From positions 3,237,001 to 3,301,000 of the forward strand of contig NZ_CP154630.1 in assembly GCF_039555535.1 (NCBI RefSeq): DNA of 64,000 bases. Reading direction: 5' to 3'. Every line of letters starts with the position of its first letter. Position 1 is the first letter of the stretch. Source of the DNA: Stenotrophomonas maltophilia (GTDB lineage Bacteria > Pseudomonadota > Gammaproteobacteria > Xanthomonadales > Xanthomonadaceae). Below the pieces are notes generated by a model that did no database searches, was not told the origin of the DNA, and worked only from the letters and a program-made list of their open reading frames with translations. The translations under genes were made by a program, and so were the position numbers. Shown piece after piece: positions 8,589-17,888 of this stretch.

Positions 8589-10007
8589 ATGACCGGGACG
8601 CCAGACGTCTTTCCGCCCGCCACGCCGGGCGGTACCCCGCTCGTTGCCCTGCCCGCCGGTCCGCGCAAGCCCGACCAGGTGAAAGGCAAGCTGTACATCA
8701 AGACCCACGGTTGCCAGATGAACGAGTACGACTCGGCCAAGATGGCCGACGTGCTTGCCGCCAGCGATGGCCTGGAACTGACCGACAGCCCGGACGACGC
8801 CGACGTCATCCTGGTCAACACCTGCTCCATCCGCGAAAAAGCGCAGGAGAAGGTGTTCAGCCAGCTGGGCGTGTGGAAGGGCCTGAAGAACAAGGGCCGC
8901 GAGGTCATCATCGGCGTGGGCGGCTGCGTCGCCTCGCAGGAAGGCGAAGCGATCATCAAGCGCGCGCCGTTCGTCGACCTGGTGTTCGGCCCGCAGACCC
9001 TGCATCGCCTGCCGGAACTGATCCGCGCCCGTCGCGAGCAGAAGCGCCCGCAGGTGGACATCAGCTTCCCCGAGATCGAGAAGTTCGACCGACTGCCGGA
9101 GCCGCGCGCTGAAGGTGCTTCGGCGTTCGTGTCGATCATGGAAGGCTGCTCGAAGTACTGCTCGTTCTGCGTGGTGCCCTACACCCGCGGCACCGAAGTC
9201 AGCCGCCCGTTCGAGGACGTGGTGGTGGAAGTGGCCCAGCTGGCCGCGCAGGGCGTGCGCGAGATCAACCTGCTCGGCCAGAACGTCAATGCCTATCGCG
9301 GCCCCTATGGTGATGGCGAGTTCGCCGACCTCGGCCTGCTGATCCGTACCATCGCCGAGATCGACGGCGTCGGCCGCATCCGCTTCACCACCTCGCACCC
9401 GCTGGAGTTCAGCGATTCGCTGATCGATGCGTTCCGCGACGTGCCGCAGCTGGCCAACTTCCTGCACCTGCCGGTACAGGCCGGCAGCGACCGCGTGCTG
9501 TCGGCGATGAAGCGTGGCTACACCGCGCTGGAATTCAAGTCGAAGATCCGCAAGCTGCGCGCGGTGCGTCCGGACATCTCGATCAGCTCGGACTTCATCG
9601 TCGGCTTCCCCGGCGAGACCGATGCCGATTTCGAGAAGACCATGAAGCTGATCGAGGACATCGGCTTCGACCACAGCTTCTCCTTCATCTATTCGCGCCG
9701 CCCGGGCACCCCGGCGGCCGACCTGGAGGACACGATCAGCGATGCCGAAAAGCACGCGCGCCTGTCGCGGCTGCAGGAACGCATCAATGCACACGCCGCG
9801 AGCATCTCCGAGAAGATGGTCGGCACCGTGCAGACCGTGCTGGTGGAAGGCCCCTCGCGCAAGAACCCGAACGAGCTGACCGGCAAGACCGAGAACATGC
9901 GCTCGGTCAACTTCCCGGCGCCGCCGCGGCTGATCGGCCAGTTCGTGGATGTGGTGATCACCGAAGCACTGACCAATTCGCTGCGCGCGCGGGTGGTGGC
10001 GGAGTAA
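8589..10007 (+). CDS. miaB: tRNA-2-methylthio-N6-dimethylallyladenosine synthase MiaB
   Basis: A 472-residue radical-SAM methylthiotransferase that converts i6A37 to ms2i6A37 in tRNAs reading UNN codons. The N-terminal UPF0004 domain carries three cluster-binding cysteines ([35 protein letters not shown]). The radical-SAM cluster is CSKYCSFC (about residue 180), and a TRAM domain ends the protein. The ATG at 8589 is chosen over one 16 codons earlier; the leader is short either way. It stands alone, flanked by repeats. Confidence 0.96.
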   Translation: MTGTPDVFPPATPGGTPLVALPAGPRKPDQVKGKLYIKTHGCQMNEYDSAKMADVLAASDGLELTDSPDDADVILVNTCSIREKAQEKVFSQLGVWKGLKNKGREVIIGVGGCVASQEGEAIIKRAPFVDLVFGPQTLHRLPELIRARREQKRPQVDISFPEIEKFDRLPEPRAEGASAFVSIMEGCSKYCSFCVVPYTRGTEVSRPFEDVVVEVAQLAAQGVREINLLGQNVNAYRGPYGDGEFADLGLLIRTIAEIDGVGRIRFTTSHPLEFSDSLIDAFRDVPQLANFLHLPVQAGSDRVLSAMKRGYTALEFKSKIRKLRAVRPDISISSDFIVGFPGETDADFEKTMKLIEDIGFDHSFSFIYSRRPGTPAADLEDTISDAEKHARLSRLQERINAHAASISEKMVGTVQTVLVEGPSRKNPNELTGKTENMRSVNFPAPPRLIGQFVDVVITEALTNSLRARVVAE

Positions 10008-10012
10008 ATCCA

Positions 10013-10090
10013 GGGGTCGGATCCTCGAATGGGGCTCCGACGCGCCGGCCCGATCAATGGGGTCGGATCCCCTGCAGGGATCCGACCCCT
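10013..10090. repeat. GGGGTCGGATCC-type palindromic repeat
   Basis: The motif GGGGTCGGATCC occurs at 10015 and again at 10059, where it is followed after a few bases by its inverted copy GGATCCGACCCC. This places a strong hairpin between the convergent miaB and ABC-permease genes. It may serve as a bidirectional transcription barrier, but no T-run is present. Confidence 0.7.
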
Positions 10091-10094
10091 GGCC

Positions 10095-11207
10095 TCAATC
10101 CAGGCGCTTGCGGAAACGCAGGATCGCCAGCGTCATCATCACCACGATGAAGGCCAGCAGTGCCAGTGCGTCGTGCCACAGCTCCCACAGCGAGGCGCCG
10201 CGCAGCATGATGCCGCGCACCAGCCGCAGGAAGTGGGTCAGCGGCAGCACTTCGGCCAGCCACTGGACCGGCCGTGGCATGCCGGCGAACGGGAACATGA
10301 AGCCGGACAGCAGGATCGACGGCAGGAACAGGAACAACGTCATCTGCATCGCCTGGAACTGCGAGCGCGCGCGCGTGGAGATCAGCAGGCCCAGCGCGAG
10401 GTTGGCCAGCACCAGCAGCACCGCGGCCAGGTAGATGTCCAGCAGGCTGCCGCGGATCGGCACCTGGAACAGCCAGGTGCCCAGCACCAGCACCAGCGTG
10501 GTCTGCAGCAGGCCAATGGCCGCATAGGGCAGCACCTTGCCCACCATCAGTTCGCTGCGCGATACCGGCGTGGCGATCAGCAGCTCCATGTTGCCGCGCT
10601 CGCGTTCGCGCACCACCGCCACCGCCGTGAACATCACCAGGGTCATGGTCAGGATCACCCCGATCAACCCCGGCACGATGTTCACCGCCGAGCGCCGCTG
10701 CGGGTTGTAGAAACTGGTCACGCTGACCTGGCCGCTGGCGATGCTGCCTTCGCGCAGCGGCCGCGTGTTGCTGGTCGGGCGCGTATCCAGCGGCACCTGC
10801 GCCAGCTGGATCGCCGCACTCTGCACCACGGTGTCGCTGCCATCGACCAGCACCTGTACCGCTTCGCGACCGTCGAAACGGCGACGCTCGAAATCTGCCG
10901 GCACCACGATGCCGACACTGATCTCGCCGCGGCGCAGCGCCTGCATCAGCTGGTCCGGCGTGTAGGCCTCGCTGCGCGGGGTGATCACACCGGTGGCGAC
11001 CATGTCCTGCACCAGCGCGCGCGAGGCCGCGCTGTTGGCCTGGTCTGCCACACCCGCATCAAGGTGGCGCAGGTTGAGATTGATCGCATAGCCGAACAGC
11101 AGCAGCTGCATCACCGGAATGCCGACGATCATCGCCAGCGTGATGCGGTCACGGCGCAGCTGGCGCAGCTCCTTGAGCATGATCGCCCACAGCCGGCGCA
11201 GGTTCAT
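10095..11207 (-). CDS. ABC-2 type exporter permease (YbhS/YbhR-like)
   Basis: A 370-residue inner-membrane permease. An N-terminal helix (ITLAMIVGIPVMQLLLFGYA), a large periplasmic loop (about residues 50-170) and five C-terminal helices give the ABC2_membrane_3 layout. RERGNMELLIATPVSRSELM is the typical coupling region. The start overlaps the upstream ATPase gene (ATGA). Only one permease gene is present, so the transporter is probably a homodimer with the ATPase at 11204-12127 and the adaptor at 12148-13104. Substrate is unknown; relatives export drugs or cationic compounds. Confidence 0.88.
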   Translation of the reverse strand: MNLRRLWAIMLKELRQLRRDRITLAMIVGIPVMQLLLFGYAINLNLRHLDAGVADQANSAASRALVQDMVATGVITPRSEAYTPDQLMQALRRGEISVGIVVPADFERRRFDGREAVQVLVDGSDTVVQSAAIQLAQVPLDTRPTSNTRPLREGSIASGQVSVTSFYNPQRRSAVNIVPGLIGVILTMTLVMFTAVAVVRERERGNMELLIATPVSRSELMVGKVLPYAAIGLLQTTLVLVLGTWLFQVPIRGSLLDIYLAAVLLVLANLALGLLISTRARSQFQAMQMTLFLFLPSILLSGFMFPFAGMPRPVQWLAEVLPLTHFLRLVRGIMLRGASLWELWHDALALLAFIVVMMTLAILRFRKRLD

Positions 11208-12127
11208 GCCGCCGGCTCCCGGCCACGGCCGCGGGTGGCGGCGACGAACACGTCTTCCAGGTTCGGCGCCACCGCCTCGATATGCGCCTGTGGATCGGCA
11301 CCGGCCAAGGCGCGCTGCAACGTCGCCATGTCGGCCGCGTCTTCACTGCACAGTACGCGCAGCTGCGTGCCGATCTGCGCCACGCTCAGCACGCCAGGCA
11401 GTTCGGCCAGCGCGCGGCTGGCCTGGCGCGGCTGCGAGGATGTCACCTGCAGCGTGCGCCCTTGCAGCCGTGCACACAGTTCGGCCGGCGTGCCGTCGGC
11501 CACCAGCGCGCCGCGATCAAGGATCGCCAGGCGGTGGCAGCGCTCGGCCTCGTCCATGTAGTGGGTCGAGACCAGCACGGTGGTGCCCGCATCGGCCAGT
11601 TCGAACAGGGCCTCCCAGAAATCGCGGCGCGATTCCGGGTCGACCGCACTGGTCGGTTCGTCCAGGAACAGCAGCTCCGGGGCGTGCACGACGGCACCGG
11701 CCAACGCCAGGCGTTGCTTCTGGCCACCGCTGAGCGTGCCGGCCAGCTGCGCCTGCCGGTCCTGCAACCGGTACTGCTGCAGCAGCTCATCGACCCGCTG
11801 CCGTGCCTGGCCGCGCGGCAGGTCCTGGATGGCGGCGAGGAACTCCAGGTTCTCGCGCACAGACAGGTCTTCGTACAGCGAAAAGCGCTGGGTCATGTAG
11901 CCGATGCGGCGGCGCAGCGCTTCAGCCTGTTCTGGCACAGCGAGGCCCAGCACCTCGATCTGCCCCGCGCTCGGCTCCAGCAGGCCGCACAGCATGCGGA
12001 TGGTGGTCGACTTGCCCGAGCCGTTCGGGCCGAGGAAGCCGTAGACCTGGCCACGAGGCACGGTCAGGTCGACATTGTCCACGGCCAGCAGATCGCCGAA
12101 GCGCCGAGTCAGGCCCTGCGCATGCAC
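11204..12127 (-). CDS. ABC exporter ATP-binding protein (YbhF-like)
   Basis: A 307-residue ATPase. Walker A is GPNGSGKST, the signature is LSGGQKQRLALAGA, and Walker B is LLFLDEPTSAVDPESRRDFW, with the switch His in STHYMDEAERC. A DrrA-like C-terminal domain of about 80 residues follows. The start is uncertain: a GTG at 12127 is used here, and only non-ATG codons exist upstream before the preceding gene's stop at 12148. It overlaps the permease gene by 4 bp and forms one operon with it and the HlyD-type gene. Confidence 0.9.
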   Translation of the reverse strand: MHAQGLTRRFGDLLAVDNVDLTVPRGQVYGFLGPNGSGKSTTIRMLCGLLEPSAGQIEVLGLAVPEQAEALRRRIGYMTQRFSLYEDLSVRENLEFLAAIQDLPRGQARQRVDELLQQYRLQDRQAQLAGTLSGGQKQRLALAGAVVHAPELLFLDEPTSAVDPESRRDFWEALFELADAGTTVLVSTHYMDEAERCHRLAILDRGALVADGTPAELCARLQGRTLQVTSSQPRQASRALAELPGVLSVAQIGTQLRVLCSEDAADMATLQRALAGADPQAHIEAVAPNLEDVFVAATRGRGREPAA

Positions 12128-12147
12128 GGCAATGTCGTCGCCAGTGT

Positions 12148-13104
12148 TCAGAAGCTCACCTGCACCGGCATCCCCGCCGGGAGTTTCTGCATGTCGGCGG
12201 TCGTATCCACTTCGATCTCGGCCAGATAGCTCAGCCGCGCAACGTCGTCGCCGGTCAATGCGTAGTAAGGGGTGAACGACGGCTCGCTGCGGATCGAGCG
12301 CACATGCCCCTTCAGCGCAGCGCCTTGCCCTTCCAGATGCACCTGCGCGGCCTGCCCGACCTTGACCTGCAAGCGCAAGGGCTGCGGCAGATAGACGCGC
12401 GCATAGGGACGCTCGCCGACCAGCATCACCGCCAGCGGTGCGCCGATCGGCGCCTGGTCACCCTGCCGGTAGGGCAAGGCATCGACCATGCCATCGCGCG
12501 GTGCGCGCAGCTGCAGCTTCTGCAGGTTGACGCCCTGCACCACCTGCTGCGCCTGCGCAGCGTCCGCTGCGGCCTGTCCCTGCGCGATGTCCTGCGCTCG
12601 GCTGCCATGCACCAGCTCCAGCCAGGCCTGCTCGGCGGCACGCACGCTGGCCTCGGCATTGCCTGCGGCCGCGCGTGCGCGGTCCAGCTCGGCGGCGGCG
12701 ATCAGGCTCTGGCGTGCCAGCGGTTGCACCCGGCGGTAGTACGCACTGGCTTCGGCAGACTGCGCACGCAAGGCGGCCAGCTGCGCCTGGGCCTGGGCGA
12801 TCTGCTCCTGCCTCGGGCCGATCTTCAATTCATCCAGCTGTGCCTGCGCGCGCACGGTGTCGGCCTGCGCTGCGGCAAACTGCGCATCGCCACGAGCTGG
12901 GTCGAGCTGCATCAGCAGCGTGCCGGCCTTGACCTGCTGTCCCTCGCGCACATCCACCGTAGCAATCACCTCGGCCGCCGGTGCCGGCACCGTGATCCGG
13001 TCCCACTCCAGCGTCCCCAATGCAACCGGAGGCGTCTGGCCACAGCCTGCCAGCAGGGCGAGGCCTGCCAGTCCGATCCCACGTGTCCAGCTACCGGTAT
13101 CCAT
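12148..13104 (-). CDS. HlyD-family periplasmic adaptor lipoprotein of the ABC exporter
   Basis: A 318-residue membrane fusion protein. The ATG at 13104 has an excellent AGGAGG ribosome site and gives a lipoprotein signal ending in the lipobox LLAGC, so it is probably anchored in the inner membrane. A biotinyl-lipoyl-like half (VDVREGQQVKAGTLLMQLDP) is followed by a long helical hairpin (about residues 80-190, Ala/Gln rich). The second half-lipoyl and beta-barrel domains (LRAPRDGMVDALPYRQGDQA) come after. It is the first gene of a three-gene exporter operon with the downstream ATPase and permease. Confidence 0.88.
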   Translation of the reverse strand: MDTGSWTRGIGLAGLALLAGCGQTPPVALGTLEWDRITVPAPAAEVIATVDVREGQQVKAGTLLMQLDPARGDAQFAAAQADTVRAQAQLDELKIGPRQEQIAQAQAQLAALRAQSAEASAYYRRVQPLARQSLIAAAELDRARAAAGNAEASVRAAEQAWLELVHGSRAQDIAQGQAAADAAQAQQVVQGVNLQKLQLRAPRDGMVDALPYRQGDQAPIGAPLAVMLVGERPYARVYLPQPLRLQVKVGQAAQVHLEGQGAALKGHVRSIRSEPSFTPYYALTGDDVARLSYLAEIEVDTTADMQKLPAGMPVQVSF

Positions 13105-13228
13105 GCCACCCCCTCCTGCGACGGCGCCACGGTGCCACGCGCCCCGTGCACCCACAATGATTGCAATCAGCCATGGTGTTTTTTTCACCGCCGACTGCCG
13201 AGCCTTTTACCGCAAGGCTCCGCGCCAC

Positions 13229-13446
13229 CTATCCACAACTTGGTTCAGCATCATTCCACAGCCGGTGTGGAAAACCGGCGGGAGGTGGCCGTGTTGGGTG
13301 CCTGGCAGCGGAACATGCGCTGCCGTCACACAGGCCGAGCGGCCGTGACGGTTTTTTCACCACCACCTCATGGACCTTGTGGCACAAGCACTGCGAAGGC
13401 CTATCCACAGGTTTTCGCGCACCCCGTCCACACCGGGTGTGGAAAA
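13229..13446. other. Repeated DnaA-box-like modules in the phoH upstream region
   Basis: The 441-bp space between the exporter operon and phoH holds no gene I can support. It carries two copies of the same arrangement. CTATCCACA (13229-13237 and 13401-13409) is followed about 17 nt later by a facing pair TCCACA-5 nt-TGTGGAAAA (13255-13274 and 13427-13446). TTTTCCACA, the reverse of TGTGGAAAA, fits the DnaA consensus TTWTNCACA; CTATCCACA differs from the E. coli box only in its first base. A terminator-like hairpin lies between the modules. The proposed DnaA binding is inference. Confidence 0.5.
13323..13357 (+). terminator. Rho-independent terminator-like hairpin upstream of phoH
   Basis: CCGTCAC and GTGACGG pair around an inner GGCC/GGCC stem and are followed at once by TTTTTT. 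No protein-coding gene precedes it on the plus strand, so it either ends an unannotated small RNA or acts as an attenuator in the phoH leader. Confidence 0.75.
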
Positions 13447-13545
13447 CCGCGTATCGGCCCGCTGCTGGCCGCGCGCCCCGTGCGCACGCTACCCTTGTCC
13501 CCCCTGAATACACTGCGGTGGAAGGCGTCCGCCCCACCGGAAGCA

Positions 13546-14532
13546 ATGAAAAGCATCGAGCATCGAGACTTCACCCTGTCGCCGGAAGACAACGAACGGC
13601 TGGCCAACCTGTGTGGCCCGTTCGACGGTCATCTGCGGCAGATCGAACTGAAACTCGGCGTGGAAATCGCCAACCGTGGCTTCGTGTTCCGCATCAGCGG
13701 ACCGAACGAGGCCATCGTCGAGGCACAGAAGCTGGTTGAAGCGCTGTACGCCGAAGCCGGCGAAACCACCTTCGACAACCACGCCATCCACCTGCGCCTG
13801 GCGCAGGCCAACGTCGAGCAGATCGCCGAACGCTCCTACGAAGCGCAGGAGGTAGCGATCAAGGTCAAGCGTGGTACGGTGCGCGGTCGCGGTGCCAACC
13901 AGGCCCGCTACCTGCACCAGATCGCTACCCACGACATCAACTTCGGCATCGGGCCGGCCGGTACCGGCAAGACCTTCCTGGCCGTGGCCAGCGCGGTCGA
14001 AGCACTGAACGAATCGCGGGTGCAGCGGCTGATCCTGGTCCGCCCCGCAGTGGAAGCCGGCGAGAAGCTGGGCTTCCTGCCCGGCGACCTGAGCCAGAAG
14101 GTCGATCCCTACCTGCGACCGCTGTACGACGCCCTTTACGAGATGATGGGCGTGGAGAAGGTGGTCAAGCTGCTGGAAAGGAACGTCATCGAGATCGCAC
14201 CGCTGGCCTATATGCGCGGCCGCACGCTCAACGATGCGTTCGTGATCCTGGACGAAGCACAGAACACCACCATCGAGCAGATGAAGATGTTCCTGACCCG
14301 CCTGGGCTACGGCTCCACTGCGGTGGTCACCGGTGACCTGACCCAGACCGACCTGCCCAAGCACGTGAAGTCGGGCCTGCGCGATGCCATCGATGTGCTG
14401 CGCGACGTGGAGGGTGTCAGCTTCACCTTCTTCGAATCCCGCGACGTGGTCCGCCACCCGCTGGTGGCGCGCATCGTCAGCGCCTACGACCGCCGCGACC
14501 TGCATCAGATCCAACCTGGAGCAACTCCATGA
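13546..14532 (+). CDS. phoH: PhoH family ATPase (YbeZ-like)
   Basis: A 328-residue cytoplasmic ATPase, usually paired with the RNase YbeY and implicated in RNA metabolism. The N-terminal KH-like region (residues 1-110) precedes the P-loop [20 protein letters not shown] (about residues 130-150) and the Walker B stretch [12 protein letters not shown]. The open frame extends far upstream without a stop. The ATG at 13546 is the first that fits homologues, and the upstream part is antisense to the exporter operon. Its stop overlaps the ybeY start (ATGA), so the pair is translationally coupled. Confidence 0.93.
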   Translation: MKSIEHRDFTLSPEDNERLANLCGPFDGHLRQIELKLGVEIANRGFVFRISGPNEAIVEAQKLVEALYAEAGETTFDNHAIHLRLAQANVEQIAERSYEAQEVAIKVKRGTVRGRGANQARYLHQIATHDINFGIGPAGTGKTFLAVASAVEALNESRVQRLILVRPAVEAGEKLGFLPGDLSQKVDPYLRPLYDALYEMMGVEKVVKLLERNVIEIAPLAYMRGRTLNDAFVILDEAQNTTIEQMKMFLTRLGYGSTAVVTGDLTQTDLPKHVKSGLRDAIDVLRDVEGVSFTFFESRDVVRHPLVARIVSAYDRRDLHQIQPGATP

Positions 14533-15014
14533 CCCGTGGTCCCGTGCGACTGGACGTCGCCGTCAGTTATGCCCTGCCGCGTGCCGGCCTGCCGGCGGCA
14601 GTGAGCTTCCGCAAGTGGGTGGCCGCCGCGTTGAAGGGCCGCATCCGCGAGGCCGATCTGGCCATCCGCGTGGTCGATGCCAAGGAAGGACAGTCATTGA
14701 ACCGCCACTACCGCGGCAAGGACTACGCCACCAACGTGCTCAGCTTCCCGGCCGAAGTACCCGAAGGCCTGCCCAAGGGCGTCAAGTTCCCGCTGCTCGG
14801 TGACCTGGTGATCTGTGCACCGGTCGTGGCACGCGAGGCCGACGAGCAGGGCAAGGCGCTCAACGCCCACTACGCGCACCTGACCGTGCACGGCGTGCTG
14901 CACCTGCTTGGCTGGGACCACGAGGACGACAAGGAAGCCGAGGCGATGGAGCAGCTGGAACGGGAGATCCTGGCCGAGCTGGGCATCGACGACCCCTACG
15001 CGGGCGAGCGCTGA
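14529..15014 (+). CDS. ybeY: rRNA maturation RNase YbeY
   Basis: A 161-residue zinc endoribonuclease needed for 16S rRNA 3'-end maturation and 70S quality control. The metal motif H-x3-H-x5-H is visible as [11 protein letters not shown] (about residues 119-129). [16 protein letters not shown] is also typical of the family. It follows phoH with a 4-bp overlap. In enterobacteria ybeX (corC) comes next; here three small genes intervene. Confidence 0.95.
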   Translation: MTRGPVRLDVAVSYALPRAGLPAAVSFRKWVAAALKGRIREADLAIRVVDAKEGQSLNRHYRGKDYATNVLSFPAEVPEGLPKGVKFPLLGDLVICAPVVAREADEQGKALNAHYAHLTVHGVLHLLGWDHEDDKEAEAMEQLEREILAELGIDDPYAGER

Positions 15015-15062
15015 CACCGGGCCCTGTTCCGAGCCCACGCACTCAAGGAAGAGGAACGCAGC

Positions 15063-15671
15063 ATGACCCTACCCGCACTTGTGCTTGCCGCGCTACTGCA
15101 GTCCGGCGCAGGCCTGATGCGCGATCCTGACCGTCCCTCACCGTTCCCCACCAGCGACAGCGAGGCCGACATCGCCGCAAAGATCGCCGAACTACGGGCG
15201 TTCTTCGGCAGCAGCGAGCGCGACACCCGCAACATCGTCGCCACTGCCCAGCAACGGGCACTGATCGAGCGCCTGGAAGCGCGGCACGCGGCACGTCTGG
15301 CCGGCATCTGGGTGGACAATGCGAGGGGCTGGAACATTGTCGTGCGACTGACAGGCGCCGCACCCGAGGCCGATGAGACACATCCAGGGGCAGATGGCCC
15401 GCAACGTGTGCGCTACATCACCGGCGCCGCGATGACGGAAGCGGAGATGACGCGCCGGCTGCACGCACAGCAGGACTGGCTGCGGGCCCAGCTGCCTGAC
15501 CTGTTCGGCTATGGCCTGGATGTCAAGACCGGGGAGCTGGAGGTGGAGCTGCGGGATACCCCAGCCAACCGCGCGACGGCGGCGGCCGTACGTGACCACC
15601 TGCAGGCGCGACTGGGCTACCCGGTCAGGCTGCGCTGGTACCCAGCGGCCACGCGCTGGAATCCGCCCTGA
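15063..15671 (+). CDS. Hypothetical protein, probably secreted
   Basis: A 202-residue protein I do not recognise. The N-terminus (MTLPALVLAALLQSGAGLM) is hydrophobic and may be a signal peptide. The rest is soluble, with charged helices (residues 35-85, 120-150). Its end (FGYGLDVKTGELEVELRDTP then RDHLQARLGYPVRLRW) vaguely resembles the pro-regions of secreted serine proteases, but no protease domain follows. GGAAGAGG lies 7 nt before the ATG. It is inserted between ybeY and corC with two other small genes on the same strand. Confidence 0.6.
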   Translation: MTLPALVLAALLQSGAGLMRDPDRPSPFPTSDSEADIAAKIAELRAFFGSSERDTRNIVATAQQRALIERLEARHAARLAGIWVDNARGWNIVVRLTGAAPEADETHPGADGPQRVRYITGAAMTEAEMTRRLHAQQDWLRAQLPDLFGYGLDVKTGELEVELRDTPANRATAAAVRDHLQARLGYPVRLRWYPAATRWNPP

Positions 15672-15746
15672 CTGTGCCACGGCTGGAGTGCCAGCCCATG
15701 CGCTGGGCTACTGTTCAACACCGGCCAGGACGGGGAAGGAAAAAGG

Positions 15747-16355
15747 ATGAACCCAGGGAACAGCTTCACGACGTTTGCGATGAGCGCGGGCCTGTTCGCC
15801 GGCCTGCTGATGCTGGGCGCGCACACCGTGCGCCGCCTCAGCGCTCATGAACCCGCCGGCAGGCACTGGCTGCTGCGCAGCCTCGCCCTGCTCTCGCCTT
15901 TGTGCCTGCTGGCTGGGCTGGCGACCGGCATGATCGGCCCCCACCTCACGGGTAGAGCGGAACCCGCCCACGTGCCCGGGCTGTGGGAAACGTCGATGGT
16001 GCTGATACTGGTCGGTGCCCTGACCCTGCCGGTGCTGTGGCGAACGCTGCTGCAGCAGCGGCTTGGCAGGCCGGTCAACGCACTCCCGTTCTTCCATGCC
16101 AGCCGCACCTCGTTGCTGGTGCTGTTCGTGCTGGCCGTGATCTACATGAAAGTGGCCAGGACAGCCGCATCGGAACTGATGCCCTGGCTGACCAGCCCGG
16201 GCCTGTGGCCGGCAGTGGCGCGCATCGCGGGGCAATCGATGCAGATCGCCATGCTTGCGGTCGTGCTGACCCTCTCACTGATGGTCGCGCGGCGGGCGAT
16301 GACCGGATTCCTGCGCCTTCTCACCGGGCTGTTCAGACACTCACCGGAGCTATGA
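15747..16355 (+). CDS. Hypothetical integral membrane protein
   Basis: A 202-residue protein with about five predicted membrane helices (residues 8-26, 43-64, 82-100, 117-136 and 160-182). Short charged loops are rich in Arg on the presumed cytoplasmic side. No family motif is visible. The stop codon overlaps the start of the next gene (ATGA at 16352), so they are probably coupled. AAGGA is present before the ATG. Function unknown. Confidence 0.6.
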   Translation: MNPGNSFTTFAMSAGLFAGLLMLGAHTVRRLSAHEPAGRHWLLRSLALLSPLCLLAGLATGMIGPHLTGRAEPAHVPGLWETSMVLILVGALTLPVLWRTLLQQRLGRPVNALPFFHASRTSLLVLFVLAVIYMKVARTAASELMPWLTSPGLWPAVARIAGQSMQIAMLAVVLTLSLMVARRAMTGFLRLLTGLFRHSPEL

Positions 16356-16942
16356 TGGCGGCCCTTCGCCTGCGGAAACCGCCCGTGTCACTGCGCTGCT
16401 GCCTGCCTTTGCTGTGTGCCCTTGCGGTCCCATCCGCCTTCGCTTCCAGCCTGGACCTGCCGGCGCTGATCGAATGCCGCCAGGGTGTGGCCGACCAGGC
16501 TGCGCTGGCGCCGTTGCTGGCCGACCCGCTGAAGGCCGTGGCCCAGGGCCTGCAGCCGCTGCCGCAGGGCAACCAGTTCATGAGCGAGTACCGCCTGGCC
16601 CAGCCGATCAGCGTGTTCGGGGTGAGCACCGAGCGGGTGGCGGTGGCCGGGGCCAGCGTCATGGCGGTCCTCGATCAGGCCGACCCACGCCCGCTGGCCA
16701 AGCGCCTGGCGTTGGAAACCGGCTACGACCAGGACGGCAAGTTCATGGCCGGCCGCGAGGTGGTCAGCCGCGACGTGACCGACCCGAAGACCGGCGAGGC
16801 CCAGATCGAGTCGATCATCCTCAGCGTCTCCACCGTGGCCTCCCACCCCGGCAAGACCCTGGCCGGCTGCACCTACAGCCTGGACCTGCCCGAGGAGGAG
16901 CCGGCCCCGGCCGCCCCTGCCCCGGCCACCGGCAGTCACTGA
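16352..16942 (+). CDS. Hypothetical secreted protein
   Basis: A 196-residue protein. Starting at 16352 it has a signal peptide (PLLCALAVPSAFAS, cleaved near residue 32). The mature part contains two cysteines, in IECRQGVAD and AGCTYSLDLP, likely to form a disulfide, and ends in a low-complexity EEEPAPAAPAPA tail. It is probably periplasmic. No family is recognised. It overlaps the membrane-protein gene upstream by 4 bp and lies 64 bp before corC. Confidence 0.65.
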   Translation: MMAALRLRKPPVSLRCCLPLLCALAVPSAFASSLDLPALIECRQGVADQAALAPLLADPLKAVAQGLQPLPQGNQFMSEYRLAQPISVFGVSTERVAVAGASVMAVLDQADPRPLAKRLALETGYDQDGKFMAGREVVSRDVTDPKTGEAQIESIILSVSTVASHPGKTLAGCTYSLDLPEEEPAPAAPAPATGSH

Positions 16943-17006
16943 CAGGCCGCCACATCCTGCTAGACTTGGGCCAACGCCCGGCCTGCCGGGTGCCTTTTTT
17001 CCAGAG

Positions 17007-17888
17007 ATGTCAGAAGACGACAGTAGTAGCTCCCCTGCGGAGCACAGTGAAAAGAAGCGCGGCTGGCTTGAACGCCTGACCTCCGCCTTCTCCGGCGAAC
17101 CCCATACCCGCGACGAGCTGGTCGCTGTCCTGCACACCGCGCAGGAAGAGGGTCTGATCGCCGCCGATACCCTGAAGATGATGGAAGGCGCCATTTCGGT
17201 GGCCGAGCTGACCGTGGGCGACGTGATGATCTCGCGCTCGCAGATGGTCTCGCTGCCGGTCGAGGCGCCCTTCCTGGAGCTGATGAAGCAGGTGGTCGAA
17301 TCCGGCCATTCGCGCTTCCCGGTGCACGGCGAGAACAAGGACGACATCCTTGGCATCCTGCTGGCCAAGGACCTGCTGCGCGGCGTGGTGGCCGACAACG
17401 GCCCGGCCAACGTGCGCGAGCTGCTGCGCCCGGCGGTACTGATCCCGGAGGCAAAGAAGCTCAACGTGCTGCTGAAGGAGTTCCGCCTGTCGCGCAACCA
17501 CATGGCCATCGTTGTGGACGAGTACGGCGGTGTCGCCGGCCTGGTCACCATCGAGGACGTGCTGGAACAGATCGTCGGCGAGATCGATGACGAGCATGAC
17601 GAGGCCGAGGATCCTTCCGCGCAGATCGCGATCCAGTCCGACGGCCAGTACGTGGTCGACGCGCTGACCCCGATCGGCGACTTCAACGAACGCTTCGGTG
17701 CCACCTTCTCCGACGAGGACTACGACACCATCGGTGGCCTGGTCACCGAGGCCGTGGGCCACCTGCCGGAAGTCGGGGACGAACTGGCGCTGGACCGCTT
17801 CATGTTCCGCGTAGCCCGCGCCGATGCGCGCCGGGTGCAGGCCTTCCATGTGACCGTGCTGCCGCCGGACGCGCAGGACGACGCTTGA
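17007..17888 (+). CDS. corC: CBS/CorC_HlyC domain protein (CorC/YbeX-like)
   Basis: A 293-residue protein linked to magnesium and cobalt efflux and to ribosome function. Two CBS domains (about residues 70-190; VGDVMISRSQMVSL, GHSRFPVHGENKDDILGIL, NHMAIVVDEYGGVAGLVTIE) are followed by a CorC_HlyC transporter-associated domain (about 205-290, TIGGLVTEAVGHLPEVGDEL). It lacks the DUF21 membrane domain, as expected for short CorC. It belongs to the conserved phoH-ybeY-corC neighbourhood. Its stop overlaps the next start codon. Confidence 0.92.
   Translation: MSEDDSSSSPAEHSEKKRGWLERLTSAFSGEPHTRDELVAVLHTAQEEGLIAADTLKMMEGAISVAELTVGDVMISRSQMVSLPVEAPFLELMKQVVESGHSRFPVHGENKDDILGILLAKDLLRGVVADNGPANVRELLRPAVLIPEAKKLNVLLKEFRLSRNHMAIVVDEYGGVAGLVTIEDVLEQIVGEIDDEHDEAEDPSAQIAIQSDGQYVVDALTPIGDFNERFGATFSDEDYDTIGGLVTEAVGHLPEVGDELALDRFMFRVARADARRVQAFHVTVLPPDAQDDA

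Noticed and set aside
8580..9794. A 404-codon minus-strand frame
   Set aside because: It is antisense to miaB, whose radical-SAM and cluster cysteines prove the plus strand is coding; the minus frame is His/Arg-rich without domain features.
11803..13545. Upstream extension of the phoH frame to 909 residues
   Set aside because: The extension is antisense to the exporter ATPase and HlyD genes and crosses a terminator hairpin; PhoH homologues start near 13546.
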